This document shows positions 1-9,208 of a DNA stretch of 64,000 bases, one piece after another. Under the pieces are notes generated by a model. The model saw nothing but the letters and a program-made list of their open reading frames with translations, did no database searches and was not told the DNA's origin. How positions within the stretch are numbered: the first letter of the stretch is position 1; each line of letters opens with the position of its first letter. Source of the DNA: an uncultured Granulosicoccus sp. (GTDB lineage: Bacteria > Pseudomonadota > Gammaproteobacteria > Granulosicoccales > Granulosicoccaceae); the NCBI GenBank assembly GCA_947495035.1, contig CANLXI010000010.1:144561-208560 (forward strand), in the 5' to 3' direction. A program made the position numbers and the translations under genes.

Positions 1-470
1 TGCTTGTGCCGCTGGCTGGCCCCTGCGGCCGTACCACCATTGTACAGCCCGGTCCCACCCGCTTCGCCCATGATGGTTGCCAGCGCGGTGAAGTCGCTGC
101 GGGTCAGCGGCAGCAGCTGCTCTTCGAAACTGCGTCGAGCCAATACCAGATGGCGCTCGCACAGCGGGAACTTGTTCAGGATGACGACATGCTCGTCGCC
201 CAGTGGTCCCACCGTGAGTTCGGGATCAGGGTTCAGAAACGGATTGAAATCGGGATCGCGCGGTCCACCCGGAATCGCAACCTCCTCGCCTGAATCCTCG
301 CCTGAATCCCTGGCGGCATCCTTGGCCGCCAGTGACGAGACCCAGCGCACAATGAATCGCAGGCCAGCCTCCTCCAGGACAAGCTGCTCCGACTGCACCG
401 GCTGCAGATCTCCGGATGCCAGGGCACTCCTGCTGCACTCATCAACTGCCTTCATCCAGGTGTTCGTCAT
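1..470 (-). CDS. ATP adenylyltransferase (Ap4A phosphorylase), C-terminus beyond the window
   Basis: The frame is open from the ATG at 468-470 to the left edge, giving about 156 N-terminal residues. It reads through a HVVILNKFPL segment, an FEEQLLPLT segment and an NGGTAAGASQRHK segment, the layout of the bacterial ATP adenylyltransferase / Ap4A phosphorylase II family in the HIT superfamily. That family cleaves diadenosine tetraphosphate with phosphate to ATP and ADP. The window stops inside the HxHxQ-like catalytic motif, so the active-site histidines cannot be checked. An acidic insertion (DSGEDSGEE) comes from a 12-bp direct repeat near 285-309. No strong Shine-Dalgarno sequence is visible; GAGAGGGAC lies just before the start. 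It probably forms a separate unit from the ABC operon, 83 bp away on the same strand. Confidence 0.8.
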   Translation of the reverse strand, partial: MTNTWMKAVDECSRSALASGDLQPVQSEQLVLEEAGLRFIVRWVSSLAAKDAARDSGEDSGEEVAIPGGPRDPDFNPFLNPDPELTVGPLGDEHVVILNKFPLCERHLVLARRSFEEQLLPLTRSDFTALATIMGEAGGTGLYNGGTAAGASQRHK

Positions 471-553
471 GGCGTCCCTCTCGTGACTTGACTATCGTCG
501 CTGGTCAGAGCTCCATTCTAAGCCAGTCACCTGCCGATATTCCAGATAACGAC

Positions 554-1285
554 TCAGCCGACTCTTTTCAGGAATTCGCGGGTTCGCGGGTCCTGCGGAG
601 CATCGAACAGCTGCTGTGGCGTTCCCTGCTCGACAATGCGTCCGCCATCCATGAAGATCACGCGATCGGCTATTTCACGGGCAAACTGCATTTCGTGAGT
701 CACGATCAGCATGGTCTGCCGACGCTCGGCGACGCGACGCATCAGATCAAGCACCTCCCCCACCCACTCCGGGTCCAGAGCAGAAGTGGGTTCATCAAAC
801 AGCATCAGCTCGGCATCCAGCGCCATGGCTCTGCCGATACCGACTCGCTGCTGCTGCCCACCCGACAGGGCCGCCGGATAGGCATCGGCCTTGTCTGCCA
901 GACCGGTTTCCCGAAGGATCTCCTCAGCGCGCTGCTCGGCACTATCGCGGGATTGCTTCTGCACGACGATGAGCGCCTCGGTAATGTTCTCGCGTGCGGT
1001 CTTGTTGGCGAACAGGGCATAGTTCTGAAAGACGAAGGCCGTACGGCGCCGCAGTTGGAGAATCTCGGCCTTGCCGGCTGTCGCCACATCCAGCTGCAGA
1101 TCACCAATATGAATGCGACCGGCCTCCGGCCTGTCCAGAAAGTTCAGACAGCGCAGCAAGGTCGACTTTCCCGTTCCGGATGGACCGATCACGACGATCC
1201 GTTCGCCATCATCGATCTTCAGATCGATGCCATCGAGAACCGCATTGTTACCGAATCGTTTGCTCAGGCCTTGTATTTCGATCAT
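554..1285 (-). CDS. Polar amino-acid ABC transporter, ATP-binding subunit
   Basis: This 243-residue protein is the ATPase of an amino-acid importer at the inner face of the cytoplasmic membrane. It has Walker A GPSGTGKST (34-42), signature LSGGQQQR (140-147), Walker B LMLFDEP (160-166) and the switch histidine in VTHEM. Length and motifs match the GlnQ/HisP/TcyN group. Its ATG overlaps the permease stop by four bases, so the two are probably translationally coupled. It is the last gene of a minus-strand operon ordered binding protein, permease, ATPase. The substrate cannot be read from this subunit; the binding protein suggests cystine or another polar amino acid. Confidence 0.93.
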   Translation of the reverse strand: MIEIQGLSKRFGNNAVLDGIDLKIDDGERIVVIGPSGTGKSTLLRCLNFLDRPEAGRIHIGDLQLDVATAGKAEILQLRRRTAFVFQNYALFANKTARENITEALIVVQKQSRDSAEQRAEEILRETGLADKADAYPAALSGGQQQRVGIGRAMALDAELMLFDEPTSALDPEWVGEVLDLMRRVAERRQTMLIVTHEMQFAREIADRVIFMDGGRIVEQGTPQQLFDAPQDPRTREFLKRVG

Positions 1286-1956
1286 CGCGCAAATGCCCTG
1301 TTGAGACGGGTTTCCAGCAGCTTCTGTACTTGCGAGAGCGCTTCCACGATGATCCAGTAGAGAATGGCAACCACGAGAAAGGCCTCGAAATACAGAAAAC
1401 TGCCAGCGGCCTCTTTCTGTGTTGCACCCATCATCTCTGTGACCCCCAGCGTGAACGCCAGAGAGGTGCTCTTGATCATGTCAATGAAATAATTGACCAA
1501 GGTCGGTGCAGCCACCCGGGCAGCCTGCGGCAGCACGATACGGCGCATCATCTGCGCCTGCGTCATGCCGATGGACTGCGCCGCCTCCCACTGACTGCGG
1601 TCGACACCCACGATTGCCGCTCGGATACTCTCCGCCATATAGGCCGAGAAATGCAGGGTCAGCCCCATGACGGCAGCCGTCACGCCGTTGATCTGCGTCA
1701 GAAAGGACAGTACCTGAGGCAATCCGTAGTAGAACAGGAACAACTGCACCAGCAACGGGGTTCCGCGAAAGAAGCTGATGAACAACATGACCAGGGGATC
1801 GAGCACCGGCAACCGAATCACGCGCTCGACCGCCAACAGCGATCCCAGGACCAGCGCCAACACCATGGCGGCGCTTGCCATGCCCAGCGTCAACGGGATA
1901 TAGCCCAGCAGTACCGGCACGAGGCCGACCATGTAGTCGAAATCAAGGCCCTGCAT
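1282..1956 (-). CDS. Polar amino-acid ABC transporter, permease subunit
   Basis: This 224-residue inner-membrane protein has about five hydrophobic segments. It carries the HisMQ-type inner-membrane coupling region near residues 120-150 (EAAQSIGMTQAQMMRRIVLPQA), where the EAA loop contacts the ATPase. Only one permease gene is present, so the transporter probably uses a homodimer. It lies 6 bp after the binding-protein gene and overlaps the ATPase start by ATGA. Family features fit L-cystine and related uptake systems (TcyL/YecS-like), but the specificity is an inference. Confidence 0.92.
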   Translation of the reverse strand: MQGLDFDYMVGLVPVLLGYIPLTLGMASAAMVLALVLGSLLAVERVIRLPVLDPLVMLFISFFRGTPLLVQLFLFYYGLPQVLSFLTQINGVTAAVMGLTLHFSAYMAESIRAAIVGVDRSQWEAAQSIGMTQAQMMRRIVLPQAARVAAPTLVNYFIDMIKSTSLAFTLGVTEMMGATQKEAAGSFLYFEAFLVVAILYWIIVEALSQVQKLLETRLNRAFAR

Positions 1957-1962
1957 CGTGGC

Positions 1963-2724
1963 TTACTCCGCTACGGTGATATCACTGCCGAACCATTTGC
2001 TCGAGATCTCTGCCAGGGTGCCATTTTCCCGAAGTGCGTTCAGAGCCGTATCGACCCTGTCACGCATCGCACGACCGGCTTCGTCGTTGCGGAACGGCAG
2101 GGCATTACGAATCTCGTCGAAGGGCTTGCCGGCAAGCGCCAGTGGCAGCGGACTCTCGGCGATCAATTGTACCGAGGAGACTCGATCCATCACGAAGGCA
2201 TCGACCCGACCCAGAGACGTGTCCAGGGCAATATTGCTTTCATAGGTCTTGACGTCGATCTCGTCTGCATAGGGCAGCTCGTTCAGCAACTGTTCGAAGT
2301 TCGAGCCGAGGTTCACGGCAACCGTTCGCCCCTTCAGACCCTCGGGCCCCTGGATCGCTTCTTCCTCACCGGCTTTCACGACAACCTGCGCACCATCGAA
2401 CACATAGGGCTGAGTGAAGGCGAACTTCGTTTCACGTTCCGGCGTGATGGTGATCTGATTGGCGATCGTATCGATACGGCCGGATTCCAGTGCGCCGACA
2501 AGACCGGAAAACGACATCGTCTCGAAAGTGATATCCAGTCCCGCCTCATCGCCTACGGCGTTCATCACATCCACTTCGAAGCCTTGCAGCTTGTCCTGAC
2601 GAACAAAGGTGAAGGGGAAGTAGCCACCTGACATGCCAACCCGAACCTGCTCTGCGGTTTGAGCGAAGACAGTGGCAGGCAGGGCAGCCGACAGCGCGGC
2701 AATCAGAGCAATGAGCTTGAGCAT
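1963..2724 (-). CDS. Amino-acid ABC transporter, periplasmic substrate-binding protein
   Basis: The chosen ATG at 2722-2724 follows AAGGAG by seven bases and opens a clean signal peptide, MLKLIALIAALSAALPATVFAQ. The longer open frame to 2778 has neither. The mature protein is a family-3 solute-binding protein of about 230 residues. It has a G(Y/F)FPF segment near its N-terminus and a RIDTIANQITITPERE segment, which resembles the FliY/TcyJ cystine-binding group. It delivers substrate to the permease and ATPase encoded directly downstream. Cystine is the best guess; other polar amino acids remain possible. Confidence 0.9.
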   Translation of the reverse strand: MLKLIALIAALSAALPATVFAQTAEQVRVGMSGGYFPFTFVRQDKLQGFEVDVMNAVGDEAGLDITFETMSFSGLVGALESGRIDTIANQITITPERETKFAFTQPYVFDGAQVVVKAGEEEAIQGPEGLKGRTVAVNLGSNFEQLLNELPYADEIDVKTYESNIALDTSLGRVDAFVMDRVSSVQLIAESPLPLALAGKPFDEIRNALPFRNDEAGRAMRDRVDTALNALRENGTLAEISSKWFGSDITVAE

Positions 2725-2958
2725 CGGGAATCTCCTTGAACGAGTGCGGAACCTATAGTGCGTTTTCACCGGAAACACCCGCGGTGTCGGATAAGGTTCC
2801 TCGCCTGCCTTTCATGAATGGCTCTCCCCTGTCGTATTTACACAGCGCCATCCGGGGCTGTCGCACACGGTATCTTCCGGGCCTGTCTTGTCCGTACACG
2901 TCAGCTGACGCGGACGGTACGGACAACATGCCAAAGAGAATACCCAGCGGAGAATACG

Positions 2959-3456
2959 ATGTCTGAAGTCAAGGAACTGAAAGTCAATGCAGAACAGGCG
3001 CTGTGGGATCAACTCGCCGATGTGCGAGATGTTCTGCTGGGCGCGGAGGGTGGCGGTTCTCATCTGCAACCCATGGCACCGCAGGCTGACCCCCTGCGCA
3101 AGACGATCTGGTTCTATACCAGCAAATCCACAGATCTGGCAATGGCGGCACTGAACTCCCCTGCAGCCAAACTGTGCATGGTGTCGAATGACAGAGACTT
3201 CCACGCCAGCGTGGATGGCGTGTTGAGTGTTCATCACGACTCGGACACCATCGAGCAGTTCTGGTCCCCGATCGTCGCCGCCTGGTATCCGGCGGGCAAG
3301 GAAGATCCGGATTTGACAATGCTGGCCTTCCGGCCGATCAGTGCTGGCCTCTGGGCATCCACCGACAGTGCGGTGAAGTTCGGATGGGAAATTGCCAAGG
3401 CCAACATGACGGGACAACGACCCGATCTGGGCCTGCACACGACCATCGAATGGTAG
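2959..3456 (+). CDS. Pyridoxamine 5'-phosphate oxidase-family (general stress 26-like) protein
   Basis: This predicted cytoplasmic protein has 165 residues. The start at 2959 has GCGGAGA six bases upstream and begins MSEVKEL; upstream codons in the frame look non-coding. The order of features (WFYTSKSTDLA, KLCMVSNDRDFHASVDG, FWSPIVAAWYPAGKEDPDLTML) matches the split-barrel flavin-binding stress proteins near YzzA / general stress protein 26. These bind FMN, FAD or F420 and often have no known substrate. It stands alone between the divergent ABC operon and the convergent MFS gene. Confidence 0.8.
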   Translation: MSEVKELKVNAEQALWDQLADVRDVLLGAEGGGSHLQPMAPQADPLRKTIWFYTSKSTDLAMAALNSPAAKLCMVSNDRDFHASVDGVLSVHHDSDTIEQFWSPIVAAWYPAGKEDPDLTMLAFRPISAGLWASTDSAVKFGWEIAKANMTGQRPDLGLHTTIEW

Positions 3457-3483
3457 TGATTCCGGATCAGGCCCGCGGCATGG

Positions 3484-4734
3484 TCACACGGGAAAGTCCT
3501 CTTCCAGTCTGGTGGAGTAACTGCTGATGATGAGCACCATGCCGACGACGCACATCGCTGTCATCAACCAGTATCCCTGTATCCCTGCGCGAGAGTAGAG
3601 TATTCCTGACACCAGCACTGCGGTCGCCAGCGCCGCGGTGGCAAACGTGGCATACAGAGACTGTGCACGGGCCGCCATGGAATCATCCACGCGGCGAGAG
3701 ATGAAGGTCACGGTGGCGATGAAGAGCAAGCCGAAACTCAGGGCATGCATGCCCTGCAGCAGAACCAGCAGCGGCACGGAAGGGTTCATGGTTGACAGGC
3801 TCCAGCGCAGGATACCCACGGCTCCGGCTGCCAGCATGCAATGTCGCGAGGACAAGCGCCTGGCAACGTCGGTGAACCTCCACATGAGCGCTATTTCCAT
3901 GACCACGGCGAAGCACCACAGCAGCGAGCTGATGATGGTACTGATGCCGGACTCTATCCAGTGCAGCATGGCAAACGCGCCGAAAAAGGCATGCGATCCG
4001 TTGATCAGCGCTGAACCGGCGATGACCATCAGGAAGCCGGGGTGCTTGAGACCACCCGGCAAGGCAGGCGCGGTGATGCTTGCTGACGCCATCGCCATGT
4101 TGCCGGCTGGCGCACCCAGATTGTCAGCCGGTGCGGCCAGCCGCTCGTCGACCCGCTTGCCGGTCAAGGTTGCCGCTTCGCGAAACGCCGGCAGTACGCT
4201 TGCACAGAGAGCCCTGATCAAGGCTCCTGCAATCAGTGCCGGTACAAACCAGTCCAACCCTGCCGCGTTGAAAATGACGCCCCCAGACATCAATGCGATG
4301 ACGAACCCGACAGAGCCCAGCGCCCGAATTCTGGCGTAGTCAGAACCACGCCTGCGCGTCAGACTGAGGGTGGCGCCGTCCAGCACGGGCACTTTCACCG
4401 CAATGAGAAGCCCCGCCAGCGTCCAGACCACGATGATATCGATGACATTCTGTCTGAACAGCATCCAGCAGAACAGCAGCAGTATCATCCAGTCGAATCC
4501 GATGATCGCGGTTCGCCAATCGGACAAGCGATCAGATATGCTTCCCAGGTGGACTGCTGCCACCACCATGGCGACCGAGGGCATTGCCACAATCAACCCG
4601 GTGAGCTGCGCACTGACTCCCAGATGGTGCAGCCATGGGGACAGGAACGGCCCCGTCAGACCGACAGAGCCGTACATCATCATGAAATACAGCGTAAGGC
4701 GCTGTTCCGGCGTCCAGGTAGAAGTACGAGGCAT
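3484..4734 (-). CDS. MFS transporter, MFS_1-like/nucleoside-H+ symporter type
   Basis: This 416-residue inner-membrane protein has about twelve hydrophobic segments. The N-terminal half (YFMMMYGSVGLTGPFLSPWL) and the loop SISDRLSDWR between helices 2 and 3 match the major facilitator superfamily, most like the PPP/HcaT and LacY-related MFS_1-like group. A hydrophilic stretch around residues 195-225, rich in Ala and Asp, is the central cytoplasmic loop. It converges on the PNPOx-like gene with 27 bp between stops. No catabolic genes adjoin it, so the substrate is unknown. Confidence 0.82.
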   Translation of the reverse strand: MPRTSTWTPEQRLTLYFMMMYGSVGLTGPFLSPWLHHLGVSAQLTGLIVAMPSVAMVVAAVHLGSISDRLSDWRTAIIGFDWMILLLFCWMLFRQNVIDIIVVWTLAGLLIAVKVPVLDGATLSLTRRRGSDYARIRALGSVGFVIALMSGGVIFNAAGLDWFVPALIAGALIRALCASVLPAFREAATLTGKRVDERLAAPADNLGAPAGNMAMASASITAPALPGGLKHPGFLMVIAGSALINGSHAFFGAFAMLHWIESGISTIISSLLWCFAVVMEIALMWRFTDVARRLSSRHCMLAAGAVGILRWSLSTMNPSVPLLVLLQGMHALSFGLLFIATVTFISRRVDDSMAARAQSLYATFATAALATAVLVSGILYSRAGIQGYWLMTAMCVVGMVLIISSYSTRLEEDFPV

Positions 4735-5162
4735 AGTGGGTGTCAGGGCTGCAGCTCAGGCTACGTTCCGGTGAGAAGAGTTGAGGGAATGACGCAGTGG
4801 CCATGGGCAATGCCACGGCCGCTTCGTCAGGATTCTCCGGTTCAGGTTGGACTTGATGCGGACAGTGGCAGACACCCGGCCGCATTTTCTTGCTCGAAAC
4901 ACATGCAGGATAGTCCATCCTGACAGTGAGCAACAGAGCCAGGTTTCGAGCACGGCGCTTTGCCCATGCATGACTGCCATGCGCTCTTTCGCCACAGCGC
5001 TGACATCAGCTGTCACCAGGACTTTCGGCGAATGTCCGTTACAGCGCAAAGGCCATTATTACCTACTATATCGGGACAAATAGCCGTAATGGCACCTTGT
5101 TCAAACCTTGCATTATCGTCATGCTGAAGACTCCTTGAAAGCTGCCTGCCGAGGCACCCCTC
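4735..5162. other. Intergenic region, 428 bp, no gene seen
   Basis: This is the divergent space between the MFS gene and the large FG-GAP gene. Neither strand carries a frame with coding character. A weak inverted repeat, GCCATTA at 5052-5058 and TAATGGC at 5087-5093, flanks an AT-rich stretch (TTATTACCTACTATAT) that may hold the promoter of the FG-GAP gene. Confidence 0.4.
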
Positions 5163-8051
5163 ATGTTCATACCAATCATCCGATCAGCCGGGCTCGCACT
5201 GCTGACCTGCGGCACGCTTCAGGCTGCCACCTTCCCTTCCACCTTCGAACCCATGCGCATGAGCGCCGATGAAGGGTGGGTGTTCAGCGGTGAATCGAAC
5301 ACCTTCAATTTCGCCAGCCAGGCGGTGTCGCTGGGTGACATCAACGGTGACGGACTTGCGGATATCGCTCTCGGGACAGATATCTATTCCGACACTGGCG
5401 GGATCTACATCATTCCGGGCGGGCCCCAGCTCCAGTCCATGCAGATGACGCCGGATTCGATTGCCAGTGCCGGAGGTACTTACATACCCGGGGTCAACGA
5501 GATCAGCGCGCTGGGTGACTTCAATGGCGATGGCCTGGACGACTGGCTGTTGTCATCCAGAGATTACAACGACGGTGCACCATCCGGTGCCGTCATCGTA
5601 CTCGGCAGGCGCACACCCTACCCCACACCACTGGATATCTCGACACTCGACAGCGGCTCCAGCATGAGCCTGACATTCAATGGAGCGCCACTCACCCCCT
5701 ACTACACCGATGAGTCCTCGGTGCTTTCCGACCTGTCGCTCGTTGGCGACATCAACGGTGATGGACGCAATGACCTGGCCGTCTTCTCACGTGTCGCGGC
5801 CATCGAAGGTCAGTCAATCCTGACGATGGTGCTGGGCACCGAAGAACCTCTGCCTGCCACACTCGATCTGACAACCGTACCGGAATCCTGGCAATCCACC
5901 ATTCGTTTCGCCGGCTATATGGACGGCTCCGATATCATCTGGTCAGCATTCTTCGGCATGCAGAATGTCATCGTCGACGCCAATGCCGATGGGCTCGATG
6001 ACCTGCTGTTCGGTGACAACGGAACGAAATACCTGATCTTCGGCTCCGCCGATGGCCTGCCGGAGATGATCGACTTCCAATCTCTCGATGGCAGCAATGG
6101 GACGACCTTGCTTGCCTACGACACGTCTGGCTTGCCGGATCCGATCTTTCGCTACAGCCAATCCATACTCTACGGAGATCCGGTCGATATCTCATCGGAC
6201 TGCAATGCCGATGGCCGCCTGGACCTGGTGTTCAACAGCTACGACACCGTGACCTACGATCCTTTCAGCATCGTGCTCTACGGCCGCAGTGATGCGTGGC
6301 CTGCCGAACTGAATCTGCAGGAGTTGCCAGAAGCCTACGGTCGCTTCACGGAGGAAACCATCTGGACGTTCAATGGTATCGGTGACATCAATGGCGACGG
6401 TCTGGAAGAGAGGTCCCAGAACAACTACGTCGGTGTTGAAGTGATCTACGGCGGTGTCGACGCAGGGTTCGGTTCGGTTGCCCTGAACGGGATCAACGGT
6501 TTCACGATCTCCGGTACGGTTGACTCTGTCTATATCGATAGCGTGACCGGTCTCGAAGGCGACTTCAATGGTGACGGCCTGAATGATCTCCTGATCGGCA
6601 GTCCTGGCGGCTATGACCCCGGCGTGGACATCGATGCGCTGATCGACTCCCCCTACGCCGATGAGTTTTACCAGCTGAGAACAGGCGTTGCCTACATCAT
6701 CTTCGGACGAGAAGACAGCGGAGCACCGGCATCGCCATGGCAGGCCTATCCTGCCCTGGCACCCGACTCCATCGAATTGCGCTGGGAGCAGTCTGCTGCT
6801 GCGGATATTGCCGGATTCGAGATAATCCGCGATGAGCTTGTCATCGGAACGCCCGGTCCCGAGGAGCGCTCTTTCGAAGTGCCCGATGCCACACGATACA
6901 ATCGCCAGACCTACCAGCTGATCACGATCGACGCGGCAGGAGAACGTTCGTCTCCACTGTTCCTGAGCGTCAACAACAACATCGACAATTTCCCGGAGCT
7001 GGGTGGCGAGGTCTATTCAGACACACTGGCCGAGATTTTCTGGGTATTTTACAACCGCGAATATGACATCTATCGAGACGGTGTGAAGGTTGATCGCCTG
7101 CAGGCCCAGAGCTGGCTTGACACGCTGTACGATGCTCAGGAGCATACCTACCGCATCGAGACCATCAGGCAGTACTTCGAAGACCACGTGCTGCGCTCAA
7201 CCCTCTTCACGCTTCCGGCACAAACGGGCACCCGCCCGCCAGCAGCGGTCACAGGGCTCAGCTTTGCCCTGTATTCCGAACACACCCTGGAACTGTTCTG
7301 GGAGCCTGCTGCCTGGGGTACACCGCCGCTGAGCTACGAAATCAGGGAGTCTGGCAGACCACTTGCCACTACCTCGGGAACCAGCCTGATGGACTACGAC
7401 ATCTATTACTACGGCGGTTATGACTACGAGATAGTCACCGTCGATGGAAACGGCCGTCGCTCGGCGCCTGCCAACCTGTTTGTATCGGTGTACTCGGCGC
7501 TGGCGGAAATCCGGCCAGCCATGCCGGTAAACCTGTCATCCATCGCCTTGTCCGAGACGTCGATACAGCTGGAATGGGAACCGTCTGATATTGGCACACC
7601 AGCTACTGGCTATGACATCTACAGCTACGAGACTCATATCGGTCGAACCAGCGATACACGCTTCAACATCGACGGACTTGCGCCTGACACGATCCATCAT
7701 GCCTACCAGGTTGTCGCCTTCAATGATGATGGTCAGCAGTCGGAGTGGAATTACTTCCCCGAGGTATCAACTGCGGGCGGACCGACAGCTCCCGCCTCGG
7801 CCGAGGCGATCGCCTATGGGCCGCACACGGCCGAGCTTTTCTGGTCACGCGTCGAGTTCAATGCCACGCCCGTCAGCGGCTATGACATATATCGCGACGA
7901 TGTGCTGATCGACACCGTATCCTCGATCAGTTACATGGACTACGCGCTCGACGCGGACACCGCGTATCGCTATACCGTGTACTCGGTATCCGATACCGGC
8001 GTGCGCTCACAGGCCTTTGCAACTGCCCTGGTGCAGACCCCGGCAAACTAG
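5163..8051 (+). CDS. Secreted FG-GAP beta-propeller protein with C-terminal fibronectin-III modules
   Basis: This 962-residue protein has a signal peptide ending near residue 21 (GTLQA). The first half carries at least seven DxNxDG-type calcium-binding loops, for example GDINGDGLADIALG, GDFNGDGLDDW and GDFNGDGLNDLLIG. These are the mark of FG-GAP/integrin-alpha-like blades and suggest one seven-bladed propeller. From about residue 530 come four or five fibronectin-III-like modules, each with an LxWE or LFW core and a GYDIY/YEI segment. There is no C-terminal anchor, so the product is probably periplasmic or released. Such proteins bind surfaces, polysaccharide or partners; the ligand is unknown. 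No Shine-Dalgarno sequence is obvious before the ATG. Confidence 0.85.
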   Translation: MFIPIIRSAGLALLTCGTLQAATFPSTFEPMRMSADEGWVFSGESNTFNFASQAVSLGDINGDGLADIALGTDIYSDTGGIYIIPGGPQLQSMQMTPDSIASAGGTYIPGVNEISALGDFNGDGLDDWLLSSRDYNDGAPSGAVIVLGRRTPYPTPLDISTLDSGSSMSLTFNGAPLTPYYTDESSVLSDLSLVGDINGDGRNDLAVFSRVAAIEGQSILTMVLGTEEPLPATLDLTTVPESWQSTIRFAGYMDGSDIIWSAFFGMQNVIVDANADGLDDLLFGDNGTKYLIFGSADGLPEMIDFQSLDGSNGTTLLAYDTSGLPDPIFRYSQSILYGDPVDISSDCNADGRLDLVFNSYDTVTYDPFSIVLYGRSDAWPAELNLQELPEAYGRFTEETIWTFNGIGDINGDGLEERSQNNYVGVEVIYGGVDAGFGSVALNGINGFTISGTVDSVYIDSVTGLEGDFNGDGLNDLLIGSPGGYDPGVDIDALIDSPYADEFYQLRTGVAYIIFGREDSGAPASPWQAYPALAPDSIELRWEQSAAADIAGFEIIRDELVIGTPGPEERSFEVPDATRYNRQTYQLITIDAAGERSSPLFLSVNNNIDNFPELGGEVYSDTLAEIFWVFYNREYDIYRDGVKVDRLQAQSWLDTLYDAQEHTYRIETIRQYFEDHVLRSTLFTLPAQTGTRPPAAVTGLSFALYSEHTLELFWEPAAWGTPPLSYEIRESGRPLATTSGTSLMDYDIYYYGGYDYEIVTVDGNGRRSAPANLFVSVYSALAEIRPAMPVNLSSIALSETSIQLEWEPSDIGTPATGYDIYSYETHIGRTSDTRFNIDGLAPDTIHHAYQVVAFNDDGQQSEWNYFPEVSTAGGPTAPASAEAIAYGPHTAELFWSRVEFNATPVSGYDIYRDDVLIDTVSSISYMDYALDADTAYRYTVYSVSDTGVRSQAFATALVQTPAN

Positions 8052-8074
8052 CCTAGATGGACTGAAACGCCAAT

Positions 8075-8102
8075 CGATCGCCCGCAGCTACGCGGGCGAT
8101 CG
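8075..8102 (+). terminator. Strong hairpin after the FG-GAP gene
   Basis: Arms CGATCGCCCGC (8075-8085) and GCGGGCGATCG (8092-8102) form an 11-bp perfect stem around a 6-base loop, 23 bp after the stop. No T-tract follows, so it may stabilise the 3' end or act with Rho rather than terminate alone. Confidence 0.5.
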
Positions 8103-8345
8103 CCCGGCCTGATTGACACTCTGACCTTCGCCCCTTGCTGCCGAACAAGACCGGGCTGCGTCGCGCCATTGCCCTGGTAGTCACATTGACCGCTTTCACC
8201 GTTGATTACAAACAACCGCCATCCCCATCCTGACAGGCTATAAAGAGACCAAGTAAACTGCCGCACGAACCGTATGTGTCAGTTGCACGGATGATCACCT
8301 CCTGGCGACGCACACTCCACCGAACACAACAACAGAGCGCACACG

Positions 8346-9074
8346 ATGTTTGACTGGTTGGCAAGCCCCGAAGCCTGGATTGCACTGGGCACGTTGACGG
8401 CACTGGAAATAGTGCTGGGTATAGACAACATCATATTCATCTCGATTCTCGTCAGCCGCCTGCCGCTCGAGCAGCGGGATCGGGCAAGAAAGCTGGGGAT
8501 CGGACTGGCCATGTTTGCCCGCCTGGCTCTGCTTTTCTCGATCACCTGGGTCATGGGGCTGGTGGATCCGTGGTTTACCGTATTCGATCAGCAGATTTCC
8601 GGACGCGACATCATCCTCATCGGTGGCGGCCTGTTTCTGCTGGCCAAGTCCACTCATGAGATCCATGCCAGTTTCGAGGTCGAGGAGGAATCCGAGAAAT
8701 CAGCCGCATCGGCTGCCTTCTACAGCGTTCTCATCCAGATCGCCATACTGGACATCGTCTTTTCCCTGGACTCGGTCATTACTGCCGTCGGTCTGGTGGA
8801 TGAGCTGCCGATCATGGTCGCTGCCATCGTCATCGCGGTCGCTGTCATGCTGCTGGCCTCGAAGGCCATCAGCGATTTCGTCGACAACAACCCCACCATC
8901 AAGATACTGGCGCTCTCCTTTCTGATCATGGTGGGCATGACGCTGATCGTCGAAGGCTTCGATGTCCATGTGCCCAAGGGATACATCTACTTTGCCATGG
9001 CCTTTTCGGTCGCTGTCGAGATGATCAATATCAGGATGCGCAAGCGGCATACCCATACCTTGAAGCTGAAGTAG
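8346..9074 (+). CDS. TerC-family integral membrane protein
   Basis: This 242-residue protein has about seven hydrophobic helices. The two signature acidic helices of the TerC family are present: GIDNIIFI near residue 25 and SLDSVITA near residue 140. Family members export manganese or other divalent ions, or act in tellurite resistance and in metal loading of exported enzymes. Length matches the short YgdQ/YoaE-like core without CBS or CorC domains. It stands alone on the plus strand. The 294-bp leader was searched for a yybP-ykoY manganese riboswitch, often found before such genes, and none was seen. Confidence 0.9.
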   Translation: MFDWLASPEAWIALGTLTALEIVLGIDNIIFISILVSRLPLEQRDRARKLGIGLAMFARLALLFSITWVMGLVDPWFTVFDQQISGRDIILIGGGLFLLAKSTHEIHASFEVEEESEKSAASAAFYSVLIQIAILDIVFSLDSVITAVGLVDELPIMVAAIVIAVAVMLLASKAISDFVDNNPTIKILALSFLIMVGMTLIVEGFDVHVPKGYIYFAMAFSVAVEMINIRMRKRHTHTLKLK

Positions 9075-9084
9075 GCTCGAAGGA

Positions 9085-9115
9085 ACTCGGAGCTCTGCGA
9101 CTCCGGCGCCCGAGT
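9085..9115 (+). terminator. Possible terminator hairpin after terC-like gene
   Basis: ACTCGG (9085-9090) pairs with CCGAGT (9110-9115), with an inner GGAG/CTCC pairing, followed by GTTTG. The stem is interrupted and the T-run is short. Confidence 0.28.
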
Positions 9116-9208
9116 GTTTGCTGACCGATACAGGAACCTCATGAAATGGACCGGCGTATTGATACTCCATACTGCCGGCACCAGAGGAACAATGAGGGAG
9201 CGATTCAA

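Noticed and set aside
416..2631. Long plus-strand open frames opposite the amino-acid ABC operon (up to 545 codons)
   Set aside because: They are antisense to three well-supported genes, have no family features and are rich in Arg, His and Gln, as expected from the reverse of GC-rich codons.
8052..8345. yybP-ykoY manganese riboswitch before the TerC gene
   Set aside because: Searched because the family is often controlled this way, but the conserved core of that element was not found; only a terminator-like hairpin is present.
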